The notes under the pieces are model-generated. The model was not told the DNA's origin. It saw only the letters and a list, made by a program, of their open reading frames with translations, and did no database searches. A DNA stretch of 28,574 nucleotides from Abditibacteriota bacterium (GTDB lineage: Bacteria; Armatimonadota; UBA5829): NCBI GenBank assembly GCA_017958015.1, contig JAGDDM010000239.1:1-28574 (forward strand), written 5' to 3'. Shown here piece by piece: positions 12,831 to 20,677 of the stretch. Both the position numbers and the translations under genes were made by a program. Position 1 is the stretch's first letter. Each line of letters begins with the position of its first letter.

Positions 12831-13790
12831 ATGCCTTGCTTTGACATGCCCCTTGAGGAGCTTAAAACATACATGGGCTCAAGCCCCAGACCCGACGACT
12901 TCGACGAGTACTGGGCCCGGGCCAAGGCGGAGATGGAATCCGTCTACGCCCCCGCGGAGCTGATTCCCTCCGACTTTACCACCTCCTTCGCCGACTGCTA
13001 CGACATGTACTTCACCGGCGTGGGCGGCGCCAAAGTCCACGCCAAGGTTATTATTCCCAAGGACCTCAAAGAGCCGGCTCCCTGCGTCTGCTTCTACCAC
13101 GGCTACTACGGTCGTGTGGAGGACTGGACCCACTTTCTCCACTGGCCCGCTCAGGGCTATGTGTTCGCGGGGCTGGACTGCCGCGGTCAGGCGGGCCTCT
13201 CCGAGGACGTGGGCGGTGTTAAAGGCAACACAATCGTGGGCCAAATCATAAGAGGTTTGGAAGACCCCAACCCGGACGCTTTGCTCTTCCGGTCAATCTT
13301 CCTGGACTGCGCCCAGATGGCAAAGTATATGTTCGACATGGACATAGTGGACAAAACAAAGGTCTACACCGACGGCGGCAGTCAGGGCGGCGCTCTGTCT
13401 CTCGCCACCGCGGCTCTTGAGCCCCGAATCGCCAAAACCGCGGCGGAGTTTCCCTTCCTCTGCGACTACAAGCGGGTTTGGGACATGGATCTCACCACGG
13501 AACCCTATTCCGAACTTCGGAGATTCTTCCGCTGGAGAGACCCGGTTCACGGCAGATCCGAGGAGTTTTTCAACAAGCTGGGCTACATCGACATTCAGAA
13601 CCACGCCCCCAACATCAAGGCGAAAGTTCTCATGTTCACCGGTCTCATGGACCAGATCTGCCCCGCCTCCTCCCAGTTCGCGGCCTACAACAAAATGACC
13701 TGCGAAAAGAAGATGATTATATACCCGGACTTCGGCCACGAAGGACTTCCCGGCTGCGGAGACTACACTTTCCGCTTCTTCGCCGAATAA
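12831..13790 (+). CDS. Acetyl xylan esterase / cephalosporin C deacetylase (CE7), copy 1
   Basis: A 319-aa alpha/beta-hydrolase of carbohydrate esterase family 7, which removes acetyl groups from xylo-oligosaccharides and similar small acetylated compounds. The triad is visible: S184 in GGSQGG, D274 in LMDQICP, H303 in FGHEG. The RGQ motif typical of CE7 is at 118-120, and FYHGYYG carries the oxyanion segment. There is no signal peptide, so it should be cytoplasmic, as CE7 enzymes usually are, acting on imported oligomers. First of three tandem paralogues separated by 12 and 39 bases. Confidence 0.92.
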   Translation: MPCFDMPLEELKTYMGSSPRPDDFDEYWARAKAEMESVYAPAELIPSDFTTSFADCYDMYFTGVGGAKVHAKVIIPKDLKEPAPCVCFYHGYYGRVEDWTHFLHWPAQGYVFAGLDCRGQAGLSEDVGGVKGNTIVGQIIRGLEDPNPDALLFRSIFLDCAQMAKYMFDMDIVDKTKVYTDGGSQGGALSLATAALEPRIAKTAAEFPFLCDYKRVWDMDLTTEPYSELRRFFRWRDPVHGRSEEFFNKLGYIDIQNHAPNIKAKVLMFTGLMDQICPASSQFAAYNKMTCEKKMIIYPDFGHEGLPGCGDYTFRFFAE

Positions 13791-13802
13791 AAAGGAACAA
13801 TC

Positions 13803-14765
13803 ATGCCTTGCTTTGACATGCCCCTTGAGGAGCTGAAAAAATATACGGGCTCAAGCCCCAAACCCGCGGACTTCGACGAGTATTGGGCCCGGGCCATCGC
13901 CGAAATGGAATCTATCTACGCTCCGGCGGAGCTGGTTCCCTACGACTATCCCGCCAAATTCGCCGACTGCTACGACATGTATTTCACCGGCGTGGGCGGC
14001 GCGAGAATCCACTGCAAAGTCATCATTCCCAAGAACATAACAAAGCCCGTTCCCTGCGTCTGCGCCTACCACGGTTACAGCGGCGACATCGGCGACTGGG
14101 CTTGGCACCTTTCCTGGGCGGCCGAAGGCTGCGTTTACGCGGGCCTGGACTGCCGAGGCCAGGGCGGCCTCTCCGAGGACGTGGGCGGAGTTGAGGGAAA
14201 CACCCTCACGGGCCACATCATCAGAGGTCTGGAGGACCCCAATCCCGACGCTCTCCTTTTCCGGTCAATCTACCTGGACTGCGTTCAGATGATTCGGTAT
14301 ATGATGGATATGGACTGCGTGGACGAGACGAAAGTCTACACCGAGGGAGGCAGCCAGGGCGGCGCTCTGTCCATAGCGGCGGCGGCGCTGGAACCCAGGG
14401 TTGCCAAGGTGAGCGCCTACGTGCCCTTCCTCTCGGACTTCAAGCGTGTTTGGGACATGGATCTTCCCACAAAAGCCTACCGGGAGCTCCGGGACTACTT
14501 CCGTTGGAGAGATCCGCTCCACGAACATGAGGAAGAGATTTTCAACAAACTGGGCTATATCGACGTGCAAAACCACGCCCCCAACATTCGCGGAAAGGTG
14601 TTTATGGCCACCGCCCTTATGGATCAGACCTGCCCGGTTTCCACCCAGTTCGCGGCCTACAACAAGATGACCTGCGAAAAGAAGATGGTTATATACCCGG
14701 ATTTCAACCACTGTATGCCCCCCGGCTACCTTGACGCCGCTTTCCGGTTCTTAAGGGAAGAATAG
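13803..14765 (+). CDS. Acetyl xylan esterase / cephalosporin C deacetylase (CE7), copy 2
   Basis: A 320-aa paralogue of the gene before it. Serine in GGSQGGALS, aspartate in LMDQTCP and histidine in PDFNH are all kept, so it should be active. It differs mostly in substrate-side loops (SGDIGDWAWHLSWAAEG around residue 95-110, and the C-terminal CMPPGYLD). The start ATG follows AAAGGAACAATC, 12 bases after the stop of copy 1. The opening 32 bases are identical to those of copy 1, including silent positions. No signal peptide. Confidence 0.92.
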   Translation: MPCFDMPLEELKKYTGSSPKPADFDEYWARAIAEMESIYAPAELVPYDYPAKFADCYDMYFTGVGGARIHCKVIIPKNITKPVPCVCAYHGYSGDIGDWAWHLSWAAEGCVYAGLDCRGQGGLSEDVGGVEGNTLTGHIIRGLEDPNPDALLFRSIYLDCVQMIRYMMDMDCVDETKVYTEGGSQGGALSIAAAALEPRVAKVSAYVPFLSDFKRVWDMDLPTKAYRELRDYFRWRDPLHEHEEEIFNKLGYIDVQNHAPNIRGKVFMATALMDQTCPVSTQFAAYNKMTCEKKMVIYPDFNHCMPPGYLDAAFRFLREE

Positions 14766-14804
14766 GGAGTATTCCCTCCGCTTTTTCGTATCAGGAGTTT
14801 ATAA

Positions 14805-15767
14805 GTGCCTTGCTTTGACATGCCCCTTGAGGAGCTGAAAACATATACCGGTTCGAGCCCCAGACCCGCCGATTTCGACGAGTATTGGCGGCGGGGAATG
14901 GCGGAGATGGAATCCGTCTACGCTCCCCCGGAGCTGGTTCGGTCCGATTTCCCCGCCAAGTATTCCGACTGCTACGACATGTACTTTACCGGCGTGGGCG
15001 GCGCCCGAATCCACTGCAGAATCCACCTGCCCAAGAACATAACGAAGCCGGTGCCCTGCGTCTGCTTCTACCACGGCTACGCGGGAAACGCCGGCGACTG
15101 GTGGTGGCACAGCTACTGGGCGGCTCAGGGCTACGCCTACGCAAGCATCGACTGCCGGGGCCAGAGCGGCACCTCCAAGGATGTGGGCGGCGTTAAGGGC
15201 ACAACCCTTTTCGGCCACATCATCAGAGGTCTGGAAGACCCGAACCCGGACAAACTCCTCTACCGCTCCATATACCTGGACTGCGTTCAGATGGCCCGGT
15301 GCATGATGAATATGGACTGCGTGGACGAGACGCAAGTTTACACCACCGGCGTTAGCCAAGGCGGAGCCCTGTCTCTCGTCACCGCGGCGCTGGAGCCGAA
15401 GATTGCCAAGGTGGTCACCGCCTCGCCCTTCCTCAGCGACTACAAGCGGGCCTGGGAAATGGACATCCTGCCCGACGGCTACCCGGAGATAAAGGACTAC
15501 TTCCGCCACCGGGACCCCACCCACGAAACGGAGAAAGAGGTTTTCGACAAACTGGGCTATATCGACATCCAAAACCACGCCCCCAACGTGCGGGCCAAGG
15601 TGCTTATGATTACATCCCTCATGGACGACGACTGCCCCGTGTCCACCCAGTTCGCCATGTACAATAAACTGACCTGCGAGAAAGAAGTCCTCATCTACCC
15701 GGATTTCAGACACGAGCTGTTCCCCGGCATGAGCGACGCCATGTTCCGGTTCCTGGTCGATAAATGA
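14805..15767 (+). CDS. Acetyl xylan esterase / cephalosporin C deacetylase (CE7), copy 3
   Basis: A 320-aa third paralogue with a GTG start behind CAGGAG. The serine motif is GVSQGGALS (Val in place of Gly before Ser), the aspartate is in LMDDDCP and the histidine in DFRHE, so the triad is intact. The loop after FYHGYAG is richer in Trp (WWWHSYW). The leader CAGGAGTTTATA is shared with copy 1, so the duplication included the ribosome site. Its stop overlaps the metallophosphoesterase start by four bases, coupling it to the genes that follow. Confidence 0.92.
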   Translation: MPCFDMPLEELKTYTGSSPRPADFDEYWRRGMAEMESVYAPPELVRSDFPAKYSDCYDMYFTGVGGARIHCRIHLPKNITKPVPCVCFYHGYAGNAGDWWWHSYWAAQGYAYASIDCRGQSGTSKDVGGVKGTTLFGHIIRGLEDPNPDKLLYRSIYLDCVQMARCMMNMDCVDETQVYTTGVSQGGALSLVTAALEPKIAKVVTASPFLSDYKRAWEMDILPDGYPEIKDYFRHRDPTHETEKEVFDKLGYIDIQNHAPNVRAKVLMITSLMDDDCPVSTQFAMYNKLTCEKEVLIYPDFRHELFPGMSDAMFRFLVDK

Positions 15768-16468
15768 TATATTCCCTTTCGGACCCCCACCTTTCCTTCG
15801 GAGTCCACAAGCCCATGGACGTGTTCGGGGAGAAGTGGCGGGATCACGCGGAAAAGATTCGGGAGAACTGGGAGAGGACAGTAAAGCCGGAGGACACGGT
15901 CCTCGTCTGCGGCGACATCTCTTGGGCCCTCACCCGGGACGAGGCACGGCCGGATATCGAATTCGTGGCGGGGCTGCCGGGTCAAAAGATTCTCATTCGG
16001 GGCAACCACGATTATTGGTGGCGCCGGGGAGATTTCAACAAACTGAAAAAGGCGGCGCCGCCCTCCATCACGCTTATCCACGGCACGTCGGAATTTATCG
16101 GCAACGTGGGCATAACCGGCACCAGAGGTTGGCGCCTCGAGCCCGACGGCGACAACGATAACTACGAGCGGGTCCTGGCAAGAGAGCTCATGTATTTCGA
16201 GCGGGGTCTCGAGGAGATAAAGGAAGCGGAGTATAAAATAGCCATGCTCCACTACCCGCCCTACGAGGTCGATTTTACCCCCAACGATTTCGCGGCCATG
16301 GCGGAAAAGTACGGCGTTGACACCCTTGTCTACGGCCACATCCACGGCGCCAAAGCCATCACCGGAGACGTAAACGGCGTGAGATATATCTGTTCCTCCG
16401 CCGACAAAGCGGACTTCCGCCCCCTAATCGTATATCCCGAGGAAGAATTATGTACAGAATCAGAATAG
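15764..16468 (+). CDS. Metallophosphoesterase, calcineurin-like
   Basis: A 234-aa two-metal phosphoesterase. Motifs in order: SDPHLSF (D7, H9), GDISWAL, GNHDYWW, MLHYPP, and YGHIHG near the end. These give the full set of metal ligands. The compact length and GDISW and GNHDYWW wording fit a widespread bacterial group whose substrate is unknown. It overlaps the third esterase by four bases and queD by 19 bases, so it belongs to the same transcript. Nothing indicates a membrane or export signal. Confidence 0.88.
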   Translation: MIYSLSDPHLSFGVHKPMDVFGEKWRDHAEKIRENWERTVKPEDTVLVCGDISWALTRDEARPDIEFVAGLPGQKILIRGNHDYWWRRGDFNKLKKAAPPSITLIHGTSEFIGNVGITGTRGWRLEPDGDNDNYERVLARELMYFERGLEEIKEAEYKIAMLHYPPYEVDFTPNDFAAMAEKYGVDTLVYGHIHGAKAITGDVNGVRYICSSADKADFRPLIVYPEEELCTESE

Positions 16469-16809
16469 AAGACACATTCGACGCGGCCCACAACCTGCGA
16501 AACGACCCCGGCAGCTGCCGGAACCTCCACGGCCACACCTATCGGGTGCGGGTGGAATTCCTTTGCCGGGAGTTGGACGAAATGGGCATGGCCATCGACT
16601 TTCGGGTGGCGAAACCGGCCCTGAGAAAAGTTTTGGAGCGCTTGGACCACAACTACATTAACGAACTGCCGGAGTTTGCGGAGCAAAACCCCACGGCGGA
16701 GAACATCGCCCGGTTCATCTACAACGAGATTAAGCCGGAGATTCCCGAACTTTGCTCCGTGACGCTGTGGGAAACTCCCACCTCCTCCGTCATCTACACC
16801 GAGGACTGA
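16450..16809 (+). CDS. queD: 6-carboxy-5,6,7,8-tetrahydropterin synthase
   Basis: A 119-aa member of the 6-pyruvoyl-tetrahydropterin synthase family. QueD makes 6-carboxytetrahydropterin from dihydroneopterin triphosphate, the second step to preQ0 and queuosine. Zinc ligands H14, H27 and H29 (the latter two in LHGH) and the catalytic cysteine C23 (SCRNLHGH) are present, as is the late glutamate in LWETP. It overlaps the metallophosphoesterase by 19 bases and its TGA is directly followed by the queE ATG. Being next to queE decides for QueD over a eukaryote-like PTP synthase. Confidence 0.92.
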   Translation: MYRIRIEDTFDAAHNLRNDPGSCRNLHGHTYRVRVEFLCRELDEMGMAIDFRVAKPALRKVLERLDHNYINELPEFAEQNPTAENIARFIYNEIKPEIPELCSVTLWETPTSSVIYTED

Positions 16810-17445
16810 ATGACCGGCAAGGTAATCGAAATCTTCGATTCAATCCAGGGCGAGGGGCTCTATGTGGGCACATATCAGACCTTCCTGCGCCTTGAGGGCT
16901 GCAACCTCCGCTGCCGCTACTGCGACACCGCCGCCTCCTACTCCGGCGGCCGGGAAATGACTCCCGAGCAGGCGGCGGAAAAATGTCTCGGTCTCCCGCC
17001 GAAGATTGTTTCCGTAACCGGCGGCGAGCCCCTGTGTCAGCCCGAGTTTCTTCGGGAGGTGTGCAAGCTCCTGAAAGACGGGGGAAAAGACATTCACCTT
17101 GAGACAAACGGCACCCTGCCCAAGGAGTTGGAACGGGTAATCGACCTCGTTGACGTGGTTGCCGCGGACTTCAAACTCCCCTCCGCCAGCGGTTGCGGAG
17201 AGCTGTGGGACGTCCACGAAAAGTTTTTGGAAATTGCCTCCCGGAAAGAGGTTTTCGTGAAGGTGGTCTGCGGGGAAAACACTCCCCCGGAGGAGCTCCT
17301 TCGCTGCAAGGAAATCGCCGGGAGCGTACCCCTCGTAATTCAGCCGGTGTTCGGCGAGAAGCCCGACTTTTCGCGAATCGCCGCGATTCTCCGGGACAAC
17401 TTCCGCGTCATTCCCCAGTGCCACAAGATTTTGGAGGTGCCGTAG
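16810..17445 (+). CDS. queE: 7-carboxy-7-deazaguanine synthase, radical SAM
   Basis: A 211-aa radical SAM enzyme that turns the QueD product into 7-carboxy-7-deazaguanine, the ring contraction step on the way to preQ0. The cluster motif is C31-x3-C35-x2-C38 (CNLRCRYC). SIQGEG near residue 12, the VTGGEPL segment and the HLETNGT segment are standard for the family. It starts immediately after the queD stop. queC and queF are not in the window. Its stop codon shares one base with the GTG start of the next gene. Confidence 0.93.
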   Translation: MTGKVIEIFDSIQGEGLYVGTYQTFLRLEGCNLRCRYCDTAASYSGGREMTPEQAAEKCLGLPPKIVSVTGGEPLCQPEFLREVCKLLKDGGKDIHLETNGTLPKELERVIDLVDVVAADFKLPSASGCGELWDVHEKFLEIASRKEVFVKVVCGENTPPEELLRCKEIAGSVPLVIQPVFGEKPDFSRIAAILRDNFRVIPQCHKILEVP

Positions 17446-18410
17446 TGCGTATCGGCATGACCACAACGGTGCCGGTGGAGGTGATATACGCCGCCGGCCA
17501 TATCCCCGTGGACCTGAACAACATTTTCGTGGAGCACCCGGACCCGGTGTCTCTTGTTCGGAGCGCGGAGTTCGAGGGCTTTCCCCGCAACTCCTGTTCA
17601 TGGCTGAAGGGCATGTACACCCTCGCCCTCAACAACGGCTGCGACGCTCTGCTGACGGTCACCGAGGGCGACTGCTCCAACACAAAGGCCATGGCGGAGG
17701 CTCTCACTCAGGCGGGTCTGCCCATTATCCCCTTCGCCTATCCCCACGACAGAAAATACGAGTCACTGGAGCGGGAGATTAACAAACTTATCCGCGCCTT
17801 GGGAACGAACCGTAGCGACGTGGACGAAGCCAAGCGGCGGCTGGACAAAATCCGCCGAAAAATACGGCTGCTGGACGAGCGGGCGGAGGAATACCCCTCC
17901 TACATCAACCACTACTATCAGGTCTGCTCCTCCGACTTCTGCTCCGACCCGGATCGATACGAGGAGCGGGTGGACGAGGTTTTGGCGAACCCGGGCCGGG
18001 AAGCGGAGACGAATCTCCGAATAGGCTACATCGGAGTGCCCCCCATTTTCAAAGATTTCTATTCCTACATGGATTCCCTGGGGGTGCTGGTCTGCTTCAA
18101 CGAGGTGCAGCGGCAGTTCTCCATGCCCTTCGACACCGAGGACATCACGGAACAGTATCTGCGCTTCACATATCCCTACGACGTGTTCGGCAGGATAGAG
18201 GACATAAAGGAGCAATCGAAGGCGAGGCGTCTGGACGGCATTATCCACTACACCCAAAGTTTTTGCTACCGGCAGATTCAGGACATGGTGCTTAGGGCCA
18301 ACATCGATATTCCCGTTCTCACGGTTGAGGGAGATATTCCCACAGAGGTGGATAACCGCACCAAGATAAGGCTGGAGAGTTTCGCGGAAATGCTCGAGTT
18401 TCGGGGATAA
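17445..18410 (+). CDS. 2-hydroxyacyl-CoA dehydratase-like protein (HgdB/FldC family)
   Basis: A 321-aa protein resembling one subunit of 2-hydroxyacyl-CoA dehydratases, oxygen-sensitive [4Fe-4S] enzymes that normally work as a two-subunit complex with an ATP-driven activator. Support comes from the GMTTTVPVEVIYAAGHIPVDLNN opening, NSCSWLKGMY, TEGDCSNTKAM, the FTYPYDVFGR segment and the closing DGIIHYTQSFCYRQIQD and VEGDIPTEVD segments; cysteines in these places are the likely cluster ligands. GTG at 17445 is chosen because GGAGG lies seven bases upstream; longer frames overlap queE. No second subunit or activator is nearby, and its place behind queDE is unexplained. Confidence 0.78.
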   Translation: MRIGMTTTVPVEVIYAAGHIPVDLNNIFVEHPDPVSLVRSAEFEGFPRNSCSWLKGMYTLALNNGCDALLTVTEGDCSNTKAMAEALTQAGLPIIPFAYPHDRKYESLEREINKLIRALGTNRSDVDEAKRRLDKIRRKIRLLDERAEEYPSYINHYYQVCSSDFCSDPDRYEERVDEVLANPGREAETNLRIGYIGVPPIFKDFYSYMDSLGVLVCFNEVQRQFSMPFDTEDITEQYLRFTYPYDVFGRIEDIKEQSKARRLDGIIHYTQSFCYRQIQDMVLRANIDIPVLTVEGDIPTEVDNRTKIRLESFAEMLEFRG

Positions 18411-18711
18411 CCCGAAAAATCGGGGGAAAACCCGGAAAGCAGGGCCTTAAAAGTTTTCCGCTTTTTCGGTGATATTTCTCCGAAAATTGCGGAAAACTCG
18501 GCAATTTTTTTCGGATTTACGAATGAAACACCGTGAAACGGTGGGGGAAAACCCGAGAAAAACCCCGCGGATAACATTTTCGGCAAATATGCGGAAAACT
18601 TTCAAAAAAAATCGGAATTTTTTAAAAAAAGCCCCTTTTTTCTCTTTACATTTACGTGCGATGTATTATACAATTAATATATAGGAATTCATTTGAAGGG
18701 AGGTGAATATT
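18411..18711. repeat. Intergenic region with repeated GGAAAAC motifs
   Basis: About 300 bases without a gene. GGAAAAC occurs at 18425, 18491, 18546 and 18593, and in reverse at 18453. Two of the copies lie in a longer repeat, GGGGGAAAACCCG, at 18422 and 18543. A CCCGA/TCGGG hairpin follows the preceding stop but has no T-run. Long A and T tracts fill 18600-18645, then the promoter of the zinc-ribbon gene. Confidence 0.5.
18645..18672 (+). promoter_or_regulatory. Probable promoter for the zinc-ribbon gene
   Basis: TTTACA (18645-18650), 16 bases, TATACA (18667-18672), preceded by A/T tracts that could act as an UP element. Plausible but not near consensus. Confidence 0.5.
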
Positions 18712-18867
18712 GTGGCAGCTAAGAAGGTCGAAGCTTATTGCGTTAAGTGCAAAGCCAAAAAGGTTATGAAGGACGCGAAGGCCATCACAATGAAGAACGG
18801 AAGACCCGCTACCAGTGGTGTATGCCCGGATTGCGGATGCAAGATGTTCAGAATAGGCAAGGCGTAA
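18712..18867 (+). CDS. Small zinc-ribbon protein (DUF5679-like)
   Basis: A 51-aa protein with a GTG start and a strong GGGAGGTG ribosome site six bases upstream. Two CxxC pairs, C10/C13 (YCVKCKAKK) and C38/C41 (VCPDCGCK), form a zinc ribbon. The KNGRPATSGVCPDCG and MFRIGK wording matches the small DUF5679 family, related to zinc ribbons found at the C-terminus of topoisomerase I. Function is not established. It is followed by a perfect 12-bp terminator, so it is transcribed alone or mostly so. Confidence 0.85.
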   Translation: MAAKKVEAYCVKCKAKKVMKDAKAITMKNGRPATSGVCPDCGCKMFRIGKA

Positions 18868-18889
18868 TCAACAATGTTTTTTACGACAG

Positions 18890-18919
18890 CAGACAAACAC
18901 GTTTCCGCGTGTTTGTCTG
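18890..18919 (+). terminator. Terminator after the zinc-ribbon gene
   Basis: A perfect 12-bp stem, CAGACAAACACG and CGTGTTTGTCTG, with a 6-base loop, followed by TATTTGTGT. It ends 20 bases before the uppP start, so some readthrough into uppP is possible. Confidence 0.72.
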
Positions 18920-18939
18920 TATTTGTGTAGGGGGATTTA

Positions 18940-19857
18940 ATGAAAAAATTTTTCGCGGTATTGCTGGTTTTGTTCCTGTCGGGAACGATTCTTTTCGCCG
19001 AGGGCGAATCGGAAGAAAGAACATCATCGGGCATGAGCACGGCTCAGGCGGTAATCTTGGGAGCCGTTGAGGGTCTCACGGAATACCTGCCCGTCAGCTC
19101 CACGGGACATTTGTATCTCGCGGAGCGGCTCATCGGTCTGGGAACACCTGAAGACGAAAAGGCCGCCGACTCCTACGTGATAGCCGTGCAGATAGGCGCC
19201 ATTCTGGCCGTTTTGGTTATCTACGCCCGGCGGATAAAGGATATCATCCTGGGCATATTCGGCAAAAACAAAACCGGTCTGAAGCTGGCAATCAACATCA
19301 TCGTCGCTTTCCTGCCGGCGGTTGTCATCGGCCTCATATGCGAGGATGTGATTAAGCGATACCTCTTCGGGCTCATGCCCATTGCCGTCGCCTGGCTTGT
19401 GGGCGGCGTGGCAATCCTCCTCACGGGCAAAAAGGACTCCGACCTGAACGCCGGCGACGAGCTGGAACAGCTCAGTGTAAAGAACTCCTTCATCATCGGT
19501 CTGGCCCAGTGCGTGGCAATGTGGCCGGGCACCAGCCGGAGCCTCGTCACCTTGGTTGCGGGCAAACTGGTGGGTCTCAAAACCGCCGCCGCGGTGGAGT
19601 TCAGCTTCCTCCTGGGCCTTATTACCCTGGGCGCCGCCACATGCTACGAAATGCTGAAGGAGGGCTCCGAGATTATCTCCGTGTTCGGATGGGCGAGCCC
19701 CCTTTTGGGCATCGCGGTCGCCTTCGTCTCCGCCGTCATTGCCGTGAAGTGGATGGTGGCGTATCTTAACAAACACGGCCTGGACATCTTCGGCTGGTAC
19801 CGCATCGCCCTGTCGGTTCTGGCCTTCGGACTCATCTTCGCCGGCGTAGTCAAATAA
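18940..19857 (+). CDS. uppP: Undecaprenyl-diphosphatase with N-terminal signal-like extension
   Basis: A 305-aa BacA/UppP family membrane enzyme that recycles undecaprenyl diphosphate for cell-wall synthesis and gives bacitracin tolerance. The catalytic motifs EGLTEYLPVSSTGH (from residue 44) and PGTSRSLVT are intact, and several hydrophobic helices follow. Normal family members begin close to the MSTAQAVILG at residue 32 (19033). Here 31 extra residues precede it: MKK, a hydrophobic core, then LFA-EGESEE, which looks like a cleavable signal peptide. Start 18940 has GGGGG seven bases upstream, while 19033 has no clear ribosome site, so the longer form is favoured. Its stop overlaps the next gene (TAATG). 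Confidence 0.92.
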   Translation: MKKFFAVLLVLFLSGTILFAEGESEERTSSGMSTAQAVILGAVEGLTEYLPVSSTGHLYLAERLIGLGTPEDEKAADSYVIAVQIGAILAVLVIYARRIKDIILGIFGKNKTGLKLAINIIVAFLPAVVIGLICEDVIKRYLFGLMPIAVAWLVGGVAILLTGKKDSDLNAGDELEQLSVKNSFIIGLAQCVAMWPGTSRSLVTLVAGKLVGLKTAAAVEFSFLLGLITLGAATCYEMLKEGSEIISVFGWASPLLGIAVAFVSAVIAVKWMVAYLNKHGLDIFGWYRIALSVLAFGLIFAGVVK

Positions 19858-20642
19858 TGCTTAAAGTTCACTGTATTTCCAGCGGCTCCTGCGGCAACTG
19901 CACCGTCTTCGAGACGGAACAGGACGCGGTGATAATCGACGCCGGAATAACGCTGCGGGACTTCGACGCCGGACTGGATTATTTCGGCGTGAATCCCGCA
20001 AAACTGCGGAAAGTATTCATCACCCACCGCCACAGCGACCACATAAAAGGCGCGGGTCCCATCAGCCGCAAACACCGGATGTCCGTTGTGGCCGACAATT
20101 ACACCCTGGCGGAAATTCACAGAGCCGACCCCAAAATATACGATGCCCGCGTTATGAACATCGGTTCCGACATGAGCGTGGGAGAGATGAATATATCCTC
20201 CTTCGCCACGTCCCACGACACCCAAACTTCCTGCGCCTACTGCGTCCGCACCGCCGACACAAAGGTGTGCTTGGTCACCGACACGGGAGTCATCACACCC
20301 GCCATCGCCGCCAACGTCCGGGGCAGCGACCTGCTCATTTTGGAATCCAACTACGACGAGGAAATGCTGGACGAGTCGAACTACCCGGCCTATCTGAAAC
20401 ACAGAATCCGCAGCGCCTTCGGCCACCTGTCAAACGGCGACGCAGCCGACTTCATCGCCGATTTCATCGAAAGCGGCGGCGAGAACACACATTTCTGGCT
20501 GGCCCACCTGTCGAGGGAAAACAATACCCCCGTCATCGCCAGGGCCCGCACCTGCGAACTCCTCCACAAAGCCCTGGGCGTGGACAAAAACATCGAGGTC
20601 GCCCTCCGAGACACCCCAAGCCTCACCCGTTGTCTTAATTAA
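19857..20642 (+). CDS. MBL-fold metallo-hydrolase, YycJ/WalJ-like
   Basis: A 261-aa beta-lactamase-fold hydrolase. The metal motif is THRHSDHIKG (about residues 58-67), with later ligands in the SHD, TDTG and HLS segments. The SSGSCGNCTVFE opening is typical of YycJ/WalJ proteins, which in Firmicutes are linked to cell-wall control and have been proposed to act on DNA ends. It overlaps the uppP stop by one base, so the two are cotranscribed. A role in cell-wall or DNA metabolism is inferred from the family only. Confidence 0.86.
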   Translation: MLKVHCISSGSCGNCTVFETEQDAVIIDAGITLRDFDAGLDYFGVNPAKLRKVFITHRHSDHIKGAGPISRKHRMSVVADNYTLAEIHRADPKIYDARVMNIGSDMSVGEMNISSFATSHDTQTSCAYCVRTADTKVCLVTDTGVITPAIAANVRGSDLLILESNYDEEMLDESNYPAYLKHRIRSAFGHLSNGDAADFIADFIESGGENTHFWLAHLSRENNTPVIARARTCELLHKALGVDKNIEVALRDTPSLTRCLN

Positions 20643-20649
20643 GCGAAAA

Positions 20650-20674
20650 AACCGGCTCCCAAAGGGAGCCGGTT
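20650..20674. terminator. Bidirectional terminator between the YycJ-like gene and corC
   Basis: An 11-bp perfect stem, AACCGGCTCCC and GGGAGCCGGTT, with an AAA loop. It is followed by TTATTCTTTTT on the plus strand and by TTTTTCGC on the minus strand, which serves both convergent genes. Confidence 0.85.
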
Positions 20675-20677
20675 CGG

